NCBI GenBank assembly: GCA_023437865.1
Contig: JAEZFE010000173.1
Span: 1 to 9,881 of the forward strand
Source of the DNA: Pseudomonadota bacterium
GTDB taxonomy: Bacteria; Pseudomonadota; Alphaproteobacteria; Rhodospirillales; Magnetospirillaceae
Direction of reading: 5' to 3'
DNA length: 9,881 nucleotides
Part shown: in pieces, positions 1 through 6,373 of the stretch
Numbering within the stretch: position 1 is the stretch's first letter
How the letters are laid out: each line of letters opens with the position of its first letter
Position numbers and translations under genes: made by a program
The notes under the pieces: model-generated
What the model was told of the DNA's origin: nothing
The model's database searches: none
Seen by the model: the letters and a program-made list of their open reading frames with translations, nothing else

Positions 1-1770
1 GAACGGGATGGTGTGGATGGACCCCGCGCTGTCGCGCAAGCGGATGGCGCGGATGCTCATGGCCTCGACCGTGCCGGCATTGCCGTTGATCTTGACCGCG
101 TCGCCCACCGCCATGGTGTCCTCGAACAGGATGAAGGCACCGGTGATGACATCCTTGACCAAGGTCTGCGAACCGAAGCCGATGGCGACACCCACCACGC
201 CGGCACCGGCCAACAGCGGGGCGATGTTGATGCCAAGCTCCGACAGCACGATCAGCGACACCATGACCACCAGTACCACCATCAGCGCGTTACGCATCAG
301 CGGCAGCAAGGTACGGGCGCGGGCGGAGCGTTCGACCTTGTTGCCATCCTGGCCGGTGGTGGCCAGATAGCGCTCGATGGCGCCTGAGACCAGCTCCCAC
401 ACCACCAGCGCGCCTACCAGCACGGCGGCGATGCTGATCGCCGAAGACAGCACCCGGCGGCCTGCCTCCGATGACAGCAGGCCGACGGTGTCGAGGCCCC
501 ACGCCTGGGCCAGGGCCAGCACGGTGACCACCGCCACCGCGCCGCGCAGCACCACATGCAGCACCGGCAGATAGCGGTTGGCCCGGGCTTCCAGACGCGG
601 GAAGGCCTCCTTGGCGTCCTGGCTGACGGCAAAACCGCGCTCGACCATGCGAGCCAGCGCAGCGGAGATGGCCGCCGCCGCCATCAGGACCAGCACCGAG
701 AGCAGGCTGGCGCGCAACATGAACTCGAAGCCGCCCTTGAGGCGGATGGCCCACACCACGTACCCCGCCACCACATAGATGACGGCCAGCACGTGCCAGA
801 TATCGGCCAAGCGGTTGCGCAAGCCCTGCAGACGGCGGTCGGCAGCACCATCCTCCCCGGCACCACGCAGCCAGCGGGCCACCGCCTGACGGTTCTGCAG
901 GATGAAGATCACCAGCATGGTGGTGATGGCGAGCCCCAGCCCCTTGAGAATGAACAGGTGGCCGCCCTTGGGCAGGCCCAACAGACGTGCCGCCTCGGTG
1001 AAGAAGTAGCCGAACATACCGACGCCAGCGAGGCGGCGGATCCAGATGATCAGGTATTCAGCGGTCTCGTCATCCATGGGCAACAGGCGCAGCAGCGGCG
1101 TGCGCGGCGCGACCAGGAAGCGCGCCAGCACCATGACCACGCGTACCGACGCATAGGCGGTCACCACCATCAAGGCTGCGATACGGGTGTTGCCGGTCAG
1201 CGCGAACAGCGATAGCACACCCCACGCCGCACCGGCAAAGCCGGCCACCGGCGCCATACGCATCAGCGCACGGGCCAGCCCCAGCGGCAGGCGCATCAGC
1301 GTCGGAATTGGCTCGCGCGGGACCATCAGCCGTTCGGGCCGGCGCAGCAGCCAGCTCAATGCATGGTCGGCGGCAATACCGGCGGCCATCAGCGCCGCCA
1401 ATTTCCACAAGGTATCCGCCCAGCGGGCGCGGGCCGCCGCATCGCCGGCCTGCTGGCCCAGCCACGCCACCAGCTTCGGCAGGTCCTTCATGGCGCCGAC
1501 AGCGTCCATGACGTCGTTGCCGAACACTTCCAGGCGCTCGGAAATGGTGCCGAGCAGACCGTCCTCGGCCTCCTTGTCCACATGGCGCTGGGCGGCAACC
1601 AGGCCCTTCAACTGTGCGATTAATTGCTTGCGGTCGGCGTCGCGCTCCAGCGTGCCGACTAGGCGTTCAAGCTCCTCCGTGCGGAGGCCGGGATCCTTGG
1701 GGGCATCCTGGGCGACGGCGGGCAAGGCGATGAACAGCGCCAGCAGAACGGCGGCAAGCAATCGGGTCAT
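1..1770 (-). CDS. MscS-family mechanosensitive ion channel, YbiO-like, C-terminus cut by window edge
   Basis: The protein is probably an inner-membrane channel that opens under membrane tension and releases solutes during osmotic downshock. Reading leftward from ATG at 1768-1770, 590 codons stay open to the window edge, so the C-terminus is missing. Residues 1-20 form a signal peptide ending PAVA before QDAP, followed by a charged, probably periplasmic helical region to about residue 110. About ten or eleven hydrophobic segments follow. The family hallmark is at the right end: the pore helix (LGINIAPLLAGAGVVGVAI, about 512-530), then GFGSQTLVKDVITGAF, then the start of the beta domain (VGDAVKINGNAGTVE, MSIRAIRLRD, HTIPF). 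The layout of signal peptide, long multi-pass N-terminus and C-terminal MscS core matches E. coli YbiO as I remember it. No strong Shine-Dalgarno precedes the ATG; the start was chosen for the signal peptide. Family is near certain, the YbiO subgroup likely. Confidence 0.93.
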   Translation of the reverse strand, partial: MTRLLAAVLLALFIALPAVAQDAPKDPGLRTEELERLVGTLERDADRKQLIAQLKGLVAAQRHVDKEAEDGLLGTISERLEVFGNDVMDAVGAMKDLPKLVAWLGQQAGDAAARARWADTLWKLAALMAAGIAADHALSWLLRRPERLMVPREPIPTLMRLPLGLARALMRMAPVAGFAGAAWGVLSLFALTGNTRIAALMVVTAYASVRVVMVLARFLVAPRTPLLRLLPMDDETAEYLIIWIRRLAGVGMFGYFFTEAARLLGLPKGGHLFILKGLGLAITTMLVIFILQNRQAVARWLRGAGEDGAADRRLQGLRNRLADIWHVLAVIYVVAGYVVWAIRLKGGFEFMLRASLLSVLVLMAAAAISAALARMVERGFAVSQDAKEAFPRLEARANRYLPVLHVVLRGAVAVVTVLALAQAWGLDTVGLLSSEAGRRVLSSAISIAAVLVGALVVWELVSGAIERYLATTGQDGNKVERSARARTLLPLMRNALMVVLVVMVSLIVLSELGINIAPLLAGAGVVGVAIGFGSQTLVKDVITGAFILFEDTMAVGDAVKINGNAGTVEAMSIRAIRLRDSAGSIHTIPF

Positions 1771-1818
1771 GGCATTCTTGGTCTTGTGGCGATAAGGGCT
1801 GGGATATAGCGCGCGACT

Positions 1819-1847
1819 TTGACGAAAGTGCGGCGGACGCCTACCTT
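1819..1847 (+). promoter_or_regulatory. Candidate sigma-70-type promoter for arsC
   Basis: TTGACG at 1819-1824 matches the -35 consensus at five of six positions. It is separated by exactly 17 bases from TACCTT at 1842-1847, a weak -10 with three of six matches. It would start transcription about 45 bases before the arsC ATG. On the other strand TATATC (1803-1808) could be a -10 for the divergent channel gene, but I see no good -35 for it. Inferred from motif and spacing only. Confidence 0.35.
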
Positions 1848-1897
1848 CCACGCAAAGCCCGTCCGCATCAAGGACCCGCTAACACGAGGAGAAGGCG

Positions 1898-2236
1898 ATG
1901 AGCGTCACCATCTACCACAACCCACGTTGTTCGAAGTCGCGCGAAACGCTGAAACTGATCGAGGACAAGGGCATTCAGCCCCAAGTGATCGAGTACCTGA
2001 AGACCCCGCCGAACGCCGAAGAACTGGCCCGCATCCTGACGCTGCTGGGCAAGGGCCCGCGCGACATCGTGCGCAAGAAGGAAGCAGCCGAGGCCGGACT
2101 GGACCTGGATGCTCCCGCCGCTCAACTGATCGCCGCCATGGTGGCCAACCCGGCGGTGATCGAGCGCCCCATCGTGGTGTCCGGCGACAAGGCCGCCTTG
2201 GGCCGCCCGCCCGAGAGCGTGCTGACGATCCTTTAA
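1898..2236 (+). CDS. arsC: ArsC-family (glutaredoxin-type) arsenate reductase, YfgD-like
   Basis: This 112-residue cytoplasmic protein belongs to the thioredoxin-fold ArsC family, whose characterised members reduce arsenate to arsenite with glutathione and glutaredoxin. The active-site Cys11 sits in YHNPRCSKSR. The three arginines that bind arsenate in E. coli ArsC (60, 94, 107) have counterparts at Arg59, Arg90 (in ERPIVV) and Arg103 (in GRPPESVL). The sequence resembles E. coli YfgD more than plasmid ArsC: NPRCSKSRETL, the short length and the GRPPE-VL-IL ending. Arsenate reduction in vivo is therefore less certain than the fold. The start has a clear Shine-Dalgarno, GAGGAGAAGG at 1886-1895. 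No arsR, arsB or acr3 gene lies nearby, so this is a stand-alone gene rather than part of an ars operon. Confidence 0.92.
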   Translation: MSVTIYHNPRCSKSRETLKLIEDKGIQPQVIEYLKTPPNAEELARILTLLGKGPRDIVRKKEAAEAGLDLDAPAAQLIAAMVANPAVIERPIVVSGDKAALGRPPESVLTIL

Positions 2237-2270
2237 ATCCAGAGGGCCGAACCAATCACCAACGGCCTCA

Positions 2271-2302
2271 GCCGGTGGGCGGTTTCTCCGACTTCCACCG
2301 GC
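2271..2302. repeat. Inverted repeat downstream of arsC
   Basis: GCCGGTGG at 2271-2278 is perfectly complementary to CCACCGGC at 2295-2302, with a 16-base loop. No T-run follows on either strand, so it may be an mRNA-stabilising hairpin or part of a factor-dependent terminator rather than an intrinsic one. Confidence 0.5.
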
Positions 2303-2331
2303 ACACGCCACGCGGCACAGTCGAGCCTAAT

Positions 2332-2368
2332 GAAGCCCGATGAAGTTCCTTTCATCGGGATTTGCTTC
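2332..2368 (+). terminator. Hairpin, possible arsC transcript terminator
   Basis: CCCGATGAA (2336-2344) pairs perfectly with TTCATCGGG (2351-2359) around a six-base loop. The pairing extends past a G-A mismatch with AA/TT (2333-2334, 2361-2362). The 3' side runs into ATTTGCTTC, which is only weakly T-rich, and GAAGC (2332-2336) can alternatively pair with GCTTC (2364-2368). A real secondary structure is likely; terminator function is an inference. Confidence 0.4.
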
Positions 2369-2528
2369 GGCGAGAGAGCCCGCTCGCGATCCCCTAGCCC
2401 TTGCAGGCGCGCACGCGCGCACCCACCTGCCCTCTTTGGGGGTAGACCTATCCCCGATGCATGCTTGCACCAAACGGGCGGGGAAGCGCAGCCTTTTCGC
2501 TGTCCCCGTGCGAAGTGGAGTGGAGCGG

Positions 2529-2816
2529 ATGGGCAGGGAAGCCTACCAGGTCGGCATGGAACAACGCCTTCGCGATCTGTCGCTGCAAATCGACAGCGTC
2601 CGGTCTCGCCTGATGGATAGCCCCAACGAGCGCCTGAAGGCGGAACTGGCAGCCCAGCTTGGCTTTTTGGAGCACCGCCGCGACCGGGTGCGCGAAAAGC
2701 TGGACGCGCTATCGGACGAGCCAGACGGCACCTGGGAAGACTTGAAAGCTGAGGTCGAAGACGAGTGGGACGCGTTGGTCCAGGATTTCGAGGAACGCGT
2801 CGCCAGCCTTGCCTAG
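2529..2816 (+). CDS. Small charged coiled-coil protein, resembling the sll1863-type stress-response family
   Basis: The protein is 95 residues long, almost wholly helical and rich in Glu, Asp, Arg and Lys, with no cysteine, signal peptide or membrane segment. Heptad-like spacing of Leu/Ile/Val runs from about residue 12 to 62. It is followed by a Trp-containing amphipathic stretch (WEDLKAEVEDEWDALVQDFE, residues 69-88). Repeated W-D-L motifs of this kind after a coiled coil are typical, as I recall, of small bacterial proteins annotated as sll1863-family stress-response proteins. The function is not established. The start at 2529 is preferred over the in-frame ATG at 2340 because GGAG at 2517-2520 lies eight bases upstream and the coiled-coil character begins there. 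A perfect hairpin lies five bases after the stop. Confidence 0.7.
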   Translation: MGREAYQVGMEQRLRDLSLQIDSVRSRLMDSPNERLKAELAAQLGFLEHRRDRVREKLDALSDEPDGTWEDLKAEVEDEWDALVQDFEERVASLA

Positions 2817-2820
2817 CGCC

Positions 2821-2850
2821 CCTTCTGCTCTAATCAATCAGAGCAGAAGG
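2821..2850 (+). terminator. Perfect 11-bp hairpin after the coiled-coil gene
   Basis: CCTTCTGCTCT (2821-2831) is perfectly complementary to AGAGCAGAAGG (2840-2850), with the eight-base loop AATCAATC, starting four bases after the stop codon. No T-run follows on either strand, so it is terminator-like without the classic tail. A smaller hairpin, GCCCC-GCA-GGGGC, lies at 2872-2884. Confidence 0.55.
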
Positions 2851-2897
2851 ACACGTCTCAGCGGCACTTGAGCCCCGCAGGGGCAGCCATCGCCGGG

Positions 2898-2935
2898 AAA
2901 ACTGGAATTGGTTCCGCTCGACCGGAAACCAATTC
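2898..2935 (-). terminator. Intrinsic terminator of the leftward unknown gene
   Basis: On the minus strand the stop codon at 2935-2937 leads straight into a hairpin: GAATTGGTT (plus-strand 2905-2913) pairs with AACCAATTC (2927-2935). Three further pairs (2914-2916 with 2923-2925) form past a one-base bulge. After three bases the minus strand reads TTTT (2898-2901). The structure and position fit a rho-independent terminator with a short T-run. Confidence 0.7.
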
Positions 2936-3813
2936 TAGATCTGAATATCGACGCCAAGGGCCGGAGTAAGGGCACCAAGCCCGATCGCGGCATCACCGCC
3001 CGAAAGCGCCCAATCGATGGCGCGGGAGGAATCGTGCACCTGGTCGGCAAAGCGCTGGACCTCGGGATCGTCCGACAGCTTGCGACGTTGCTCCTCGACC
3101 AGCGCCTTCAGCTGCCTGACGAGGTTACGCACTTGGGCGGCAAATTCGGAATCGGCCTGGCTCTCGCCAGCCTGACGTTGACGCTCGGCAACCGTTTCCA
3201 TCAGTTGGTCGCGCCGTTCCTGGGCTTCCTCGGCAGCGGTCTTGGGCTCCTCGGCCTTCTTTTCGCCGTCCTGGGCCAGTTCCGCCGCCTTGGCCTCGGC
3301 CTGATCGGCCTCCTGGACGGCGGTATCCGGCTGCTGCTCCTGATCGGCCGCCTGCCCCGTCTCCTGAGCGGCGCCTTCCGTCTCAGCCTGATGGGCCTCC
3401 GCTTCCGCATCCTCCGCATCCGGCTGCACCTCGGCGGCGGCTTTCTCGCCGCCGGAGATTACCGAATCGCCCCCGGCCATGGCAGCCCCACCGCCAGCGG
3501 CACCGTATTCCTTGACCGCCGCGGCCAATTCCCGGGCGATACGGGCAGCCTGGCGAGCCACCACCTTGGGGTCGCCGCCGAACCGCAGCAGCATCTCCAA
3601 CTCGCGCTTGAGCTGCTCCACCCGCTGCTTGGCCCAAGCCTTGCGGTCGGCCTTTGACGACTTGAGGGCCATATCGAGACTGTTCAGCGCCTCGCGGGCC
3701 GATTGCTGCCGAGGGGTGAGCGCCTGTTCGGCTTCCGCCTTGTTCGGCTGCTTGCGTGCCTGTTGCTGCACCAGCAGAGCGGACAACGAGCGGGCACTTG
3801 ATCGAATGTCCAT
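2935..3813 (-). CDS. Protein of unknown function, Ala/Glu/Gln-rich with disordered centre
   Basis: I do not recognise this 292-residue protein. It has no signal peptide, no membrane segment and no cysteine. Residues 30-105 look like a well-formed helical region with a positively charged stretch (KADRKAWAKQRVEQLKRELE, about 54-73) and FGGDPKVVARQAARIARELA (78-97). Residues about 106-200 are low-complexity Gly, Ala, Glu and Gln, probably disordered. Residues 200-270 return to a helical, coiled-coil-like pattern (QVRNLVRQLKALVEEQRRKL, 227-246). The last 22 residues are Gly/Ala/Leu-rich. The start has a good Shine-Dalgarno, minus-strand GGGGAG nine bases before the ATG, and an intrinsic terminator follows the stop. 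It is therefore very likely a real single gene or the last gene of a short unit. A structural or scaffold role is possible but nothing in the sequence fixes it. Confidence 0.85.
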   Translation of the reverse strand: MDIRSSARSLSALLVQQQARKQPNKAEAEQALTPRQQSAREALNSLDMALKSSKADRKAWAKQRVEQLKRELEMLLRFGGDPKVVARQAARIARELAAAVKEYGAAGGGAAMAGGDSVISGGEKAAAEVQPDAEDAEAEAHQAETEGAAQETGQAADQEQQPDTAVQEADQAEAKAAELAQDGEKKAEEPKTAAEEAQERRDQLMETVAERQRQAGESQADSEFAAQVRNLVRQLKALVEEQRRKLSDDPEVQRFADQVHDSSRAIDWALSGGDAAIGLGALTPALGVDIQI

Positions 3814-3828
3814 GACTTGGCTCTCCCC

Positions 3829-3957
3829 TCAGTCCGACGACGGTTTCAGCGCGCCATCGTGCATCCGACAGGGATTGAAACGCCCCGGTGATGGCCTTGA
3901 CCGGCACCGACATGGCATTGGCTGGCAATAGGCTTCTTGCCCGACGGACATCGTCAT
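3829..3957 (-). CDS. Possible 42-residue leader ORF upstream of the unknown gene
   Basis: ATG at 3955-3957 (minus strand) is preceded by GGGAGG with a five-base spacer; an in-frame ATG at 3949-3951 has eleven. The ORF ends at TGA (3829-3831), whose last bases overlap the Shine-Dalgarno of the 2935-3813 gene, as in translationally coupled pairs. The first twelve codons are plausible, but the rest is rich in Pro, Arg, Cys and Ser with poor codon bias. A second frame, starting at TTG 3926-3928, has better third-position GC there. It may be a leader peptide, a degraded gene or chance. Confidence 0.25.
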   Translation of the reverse strand: MTMSVGQEAYCQPMPCRCRSRPSPGRFNPCRMHDGALKPSSD

Positions 3958-4068
3958 CGCCGCCTCCCTTCTGGATGGCGCCCGCATTATCGCGCGAAAG
4001 CCAGTCTTAGGCAACATTAACGCGCGCAAGGATTGCAACCGCCTCCATGCCTGGCAGCAGGACGCCCG
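3958..4068. other. Intergenic stretch between the unknown gene and the ecm terminator
   Basis: This must contain the promoter of the leftward gene(s) at 2935-3957, reading towards lower coordinates. I found no pair of -35 and -10 hexamers good enough to report. The part around 3984-4030 is locally richer in A and T than its surroundings, which suits a promoter. Nothing else is visible. Confidence 0.3.
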
Positions 4069-4104
4069 AAAAAGACAGCCCCCTCCGTTGCACGGAGAGG
4101 GCTG
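4069..4104 (-). terminator. Intrinsic terminator of ecm
   Basis: Bases 4076-4087 pair with 4093-4104 around a five-base loop, with a single C-A mismatch (4082/4098), giving a GC-rich stem of eleven pairs. On the minus strand the stem is followed by TC and then five T (4069-4073). It lies 22 bases after the ecm stop codon. This is a textbook rho-independent terminator. Confidence 0.88.
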
Positions 4105-4126
4105 CTGGGATACCGAGGGATGGAGA

Positions 4127-6118
4127 CTAAGCCGCCTTGGACTGCCCGTCCACCAGAGCAACGATGTCGCCCATGATGGCGGTGATGTCGTAATCTTTAG
4201 GCGTGTAGATACGGGCACAGCCGGCGGCGAGCAGCATCCTCTCATCCTCGGGCGGGATGATGCCGCCGGCCACCACCGGAATGTCGCCGAGACCGGCTTG
4301 ACGCATGCGCTCCAGCACCTCGGTGACCAGCGGGACATGGCTGCCCGACAGGATGGACAGGCCGACGACGTGAACGCCCTCCTCCAACGCGGCATTGACG
4401 ATCTGGGCCGGGGTCAGGCGGATACCCTCGTAAACCACTTCCATGCCGGCGTCGCGGGCACGCACGGCGATCTGCTCGGCGCCGTTGGAGTGGCCGTCGA
4501 GGACGGGCTTGCCCACCAGCATCTTGACGCGGCGGCCAAGCTTGGCCGAAACCGCATCCACCTGGGCACGCACGGCAGTGATCTTCTCGCCCTTGGCCGC
4601 GGCGGCGGCACGCGCCACGCCAGTGGGGGCGCGGTACTCGCCGAACACCTCACGCAGGGTGGCGGCCCATTCGCCAGTGGTGACGCCGGCATGGGCGGCG
4701 GCGATGGAGGGCTCCATGACGTTGCGGCCCTCCTGGGCGGCCGAGCGCAACTCGGCGATAGCCTTATCCACCGCCTTGGTGTCACGCGCGGCACGGAACG
4801 CCTTCAGCCGCTCGATCTGCTCGGCCTCGGCGCGCGGATCGACGGTCAGGATCGAACCCTCGCCGGTGGTCAGCGGGCTGGGCTCAGTCTCGGTCCACTT
4901 GTTGACGCCGACGACGATCTGCTCGCCCGATTCGATGCCGGCGATGCGACGCGCGTTGGCCTCCACCAGCTTCTGCTTCATGTAGCTCGATTCGACCGCC
5001 GCCACCGCGCCGCCCATGCCGTCGATGCGGGCCAGCTCATCCTTGGCCTCGGCCATCAGCGCCTCGACCTTCTTGGCGATCTCGACCGAGCCGTTGAAGA
5101 TGTCGCCGTATTCCAGCAGGTCGGTCTCGTAGGCGACGATCTGCTGGAGGCGCAGCGACCATTGCTGGTCCCACGGGCGCGGCAGGCCCAGCGCCTCGTT
5201 CCAAGCCGGCAGCTGCACAGCGCGGGCGCGGGCGTCCTTGGACAGCACCACCGCCAGCATCTCCAGCAGGATGCGATAGACGTTGTTCTCGGGCTGCGGT
5301 TCGGTCAGGCCCAGGCTGTTGACCTGAACGCCATAGCGGAAACGGCGGGCCTTCTCGTCGGTGATGCCGTAGCGGGTACGGCAGATCTCGTCCCACAGAT
5401 AGGTGAACGCGCGCATCTTGCACAATTCGGTGACGAAGCGGATGCCGGCGTTGACGAAGAACGAAATACGGCTGACCACCACCGGGAAATCCTCGGCCGG
5501 CACGGTGGGGCGCACGGTGTCGAGCACCGCGATGGCGGTGGCCAGCGCATAGGCCAATTCCTGCTCGGGCGTCGCACCGGCTTCCTGCAGGTGGTACGAG
5601 CACACGTTCATCGGGTTCCACTTGGGAACCTCGCGATAGGTGAAGGCGATGACGTCGCTGGTGAGCTTCAGGCTGGGCTGCGGCGCGAAGATATAGGTCC
5701 CGCGCGACAGGTATTCGTTGATGATGTCGTTCTGGGTGGTGCCGTTCAGGCTGGACCGCGCCGCCCCCTGCTTTTCGGCGGTGGCGATATAGAGCGACAG
5801 CAACCAGGGCGCCGGGGCGTTGATGGTCATCGAGGTGTTCATCCTCTCCAAGGGGATACCCTCGAAGAGCGTCATCATGTCGCCAATATGTCCCACCGGA
5901 ACGCCGACCTTGCCGACCTCGCCGCGTGCGAGCGCATGGTCGGAATCGTAGCCGGTCTGGGTCGGGAGGTCGAAGGCGATGGACAGTCCGGTCTGACCCT
6001 TGGTCAGGTTGGTGCGGAACAGCTTGTTGCTCTCGGCCGCCGAGCTGTGCCCCGAATAGGTGCGGAACAGCCAGGGCTTTTCGCGGCCAAGGGTGGAAGC
6101 TGGGGCGTTGGTCGTCAT
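4127..6118 (-). CDS. ecm: Ethylmalonyl-CoA mutase (coenzyme B12-dependent)
   Basis: The enzyme rearranges (2R)-ethylmalonyl-CoA to (2S)-methylsuccinyl-CoA in the EMC pathway, using adenosylcobalamin by a radical mechanism. With the start used here it has 663 residues. The N-terminal catalytic barrel includes PWLFRTYSGHS (15-25) and PTQTGYDSDH (52-61). The Pro-Thr-Gln-Thr sequence and the GHS replace what I recall as ATHRGYDSDH and GFS in methylmalonyl-CoA mutases, which marks this as Ecm. The C-terminal B12 domain has the cobalt-binding DGHSNG (541-546, D-x-H-x-x-G), SILSGSH (588-594) and AGG (617-619). ATG at 6118 is preferred because known Ecm proteins start close to PWLFRTY and GAGAGG lies about eleven bases upstream. 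The in-frame ATGs at 6157 and 6154 would add 12-13 residues and lack a Shine-Dalgarno. The gene diverges from ccr, and its own terminator follows. It was formerly called meaA in methylotrophs. Confidence 0.96.
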   Translation of the reverse strand: MTTNAPASTLGREKPWLFRTYSGHSSAAESNKLFRTNLTKGQTGLSIAFDLPTQTGYDSDHALARGEVGKVGVPVGHIGDMMTLFEGIPLERMNTSMTINAPAPWLLSLYIATAEKQGAARSSLNGTTQNDIINEYLSRGTYIFAPQPSLKLTSDVIAFTYREVPKWNPMNVCSYHLQEAGATPEQELAYALATAIAVLDTVRPTVPAEDFPVVVSRISFFVNAGIRFVTELCKMRAFTYLWDEICRTRYGITDEKARRFRYGVQVNSLGLTEPQPENNVYRILLEMLAVVLSKDARARAVQLPAWNEALGLPRPWDQQWSLRLQQIVAYETDLLEYGDIFNGSVEIAKKVEALMAEAKDELARIDGMGGAVAAVESSYMKQKLVEANARRIAGIESGEQIVVGVNKWTETEPSPLTTGEGSILTVDPRAEAEQIERLKAFRAARDTKAVDKAIAELRSAAQEGRNVMEPSIAAAHAGVTTGEWAATLREVFGEYRAPTGVARAAAAAKGEKITAVRAQVDAVSAKLGRRVKMLVGKPVLDGHSNGAEQIAVRARDAGMEVVYEGIRLTPAQIVNAALEEGVHVVGLSILSGSHVPLVTEVLERMRQAGLGDIPVVAGGIIPPEDERMLLAAGCARIYTPKDYDITAIMGDIVALVDGQSKAA

Positions 6119-6231
6119 TCCTAGGTCACCCTCTCTATCGACGGGTTGCGTCATCATCCTACCGAGAAGTCGGGGTCCTACGACCTAAAATTTCTCGACA
6201 TCCGGACTTCACGAAACAAACTATCATTTTG

Positions 6232-6253
6232 TGCATTGCGAAGAAAGCCGCAA
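6232..6253. promoter_or_regulatory. Candidate operator: TGCATTGC box and TTGCG-N8-CGCAA inverted repeat
   Basis: TGCATTGC at 6232-6239 fits the core of the PhaR/AniA motif as I remember it (TGCRNYGCA), with G instead of the final A. PhaR/AniA is the polyhydroxybutyrate-responsive regulator of alphaproteobacteria. TTGCG (6236-6240) and CGCAA (6249-6253) form an inverted repeat with eight bases between. GCAAA-like half-sites also recall RamB-type regulators reported for EMC genes in Paracoccus. The repeat overlaps the candidate ccr promoter, where a regulator could act. The protein that binds is a guess. Confidence 0.3.
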
Positions 6254-6264
6254 AACGCTACAAG
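6236..6264 (+). promoter_or_regulatory. Candidate sigma-70-type promoter for ccr
   Basis: TTGCGA (6236-6241, four of six -35 matches) and TACAAG (6259-6264, four of six -10 matches) are separated by 17 bases. Transcription would begin near 6271, giving a leader of about 100 bases before the ccr ATG. It is the best spaced pair I found, but both hexamers are imperfect. Confidence 0.3.
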
Positions 6265-6373
6265 GCGAAGGTCGGTTGCCGACGCAAGGGTTGGACCGGC
6301 CGTGTCGCGGGGAATCTCGGCATTCCTCGCAGGTGCAAACAGGGTGGTTTTCGGAAACTGAGGAGTTACCGGG

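Larger units (their letters stand above)
2237..2528. other. Hairpin-rich intergenic region
   Basis: These 292 bases between arsC and the coiled-coil gene contain no ORF with a convincing ribosome binding site. An in-frame ATG at 2340 could extend the next gene by 63 codons, but that stretch is low in protein-like character and has no Shine-Dalgarno. The region holds several inverted repeats: two are listed separately. A third has arms 2438-2444 and 2449-2455 (seven pairs including one G-T) around a GACC loop. There is also an alternating GCGCGCACGCGCGC tract at about 2409-2422. I could not recognise a promoter with good spacing. Confidence 0.5.
6119..6373. promoter_or_regulatory. Divergent control region between ecm and ccr
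   Basis: These 255 bases separate two divergent genes of the same pathway and must hold both promoters. Around 6186-6262 the composition is clearly richer in A and T than in the coding regions. TTGC/GCAA-type half-sites cluster here: TTGCG 6236-6240, CGCAA 6249-6253, TTGC 6276-6279, GCAA 6284-6287 and TGCAAA 6334-6339. A small inverted repeat GTCGG-TTG-CCGAC covers 6271-6283. The ccr Shine-Dalgarno GAGGAG is at 6360-6365. No good promoter hexamers were found for ecm. Coordinated control of both genes is inferred from the layout. Confidence 0.65.

Noticed and set aside
1819..2343. Plus-strand ORF of 174 codons overlapping arsC in another frame.
   Set aside because: arsC in the overlapping frame is unambiguous, and this product is Arg/Gly/Pro-rich shadow sequence without a ribosome binding site.
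2340..2528. Longer start (ATG 2340) for the coiled-coil gene.
   Set aside because: The 63 extra residues have no protein-like character, lie over hairpins and lack a ribosome binding site; GGAG supports 2529.
2908..3657. Plus-strand ORF of 249 codons, Leu/Gly-rich and membrane-like.
   Set aside because: It is antisense to the Ala/Glu-rich gene at 2935-3813, whose reverse complement naturally reads as Leu/Gly/Arg. That gene has the ribosome binding site and terminator.
3872..3881. GGATTGAAAC, identical to the 3' end of many CRISPR repeats.
   Set aside because: It occurs once, with no repeated unit, no regular spacers and no cas genes in the window.
4088..6124. Long plus-strand ORF (678 codons) antisense to ecm; similar long antisense ORFs lie over mcd (7711-9264) and ccr (6224-7582).
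   Set aside because: These are shadows caused by high GC at third positions. The opposite strand encodes well-recognised enzymes, and the antisense products are rich in Gly, Ala, Arg and His with no recognisable domain.
6119..6157. Longer start of ecm at 6157 or 6154.
   Set aside because: Known Ecm proteins begin close to PWLFRTY, and the upstream ATGs have no Shine-Dalgarno. The choice is not fully certain.
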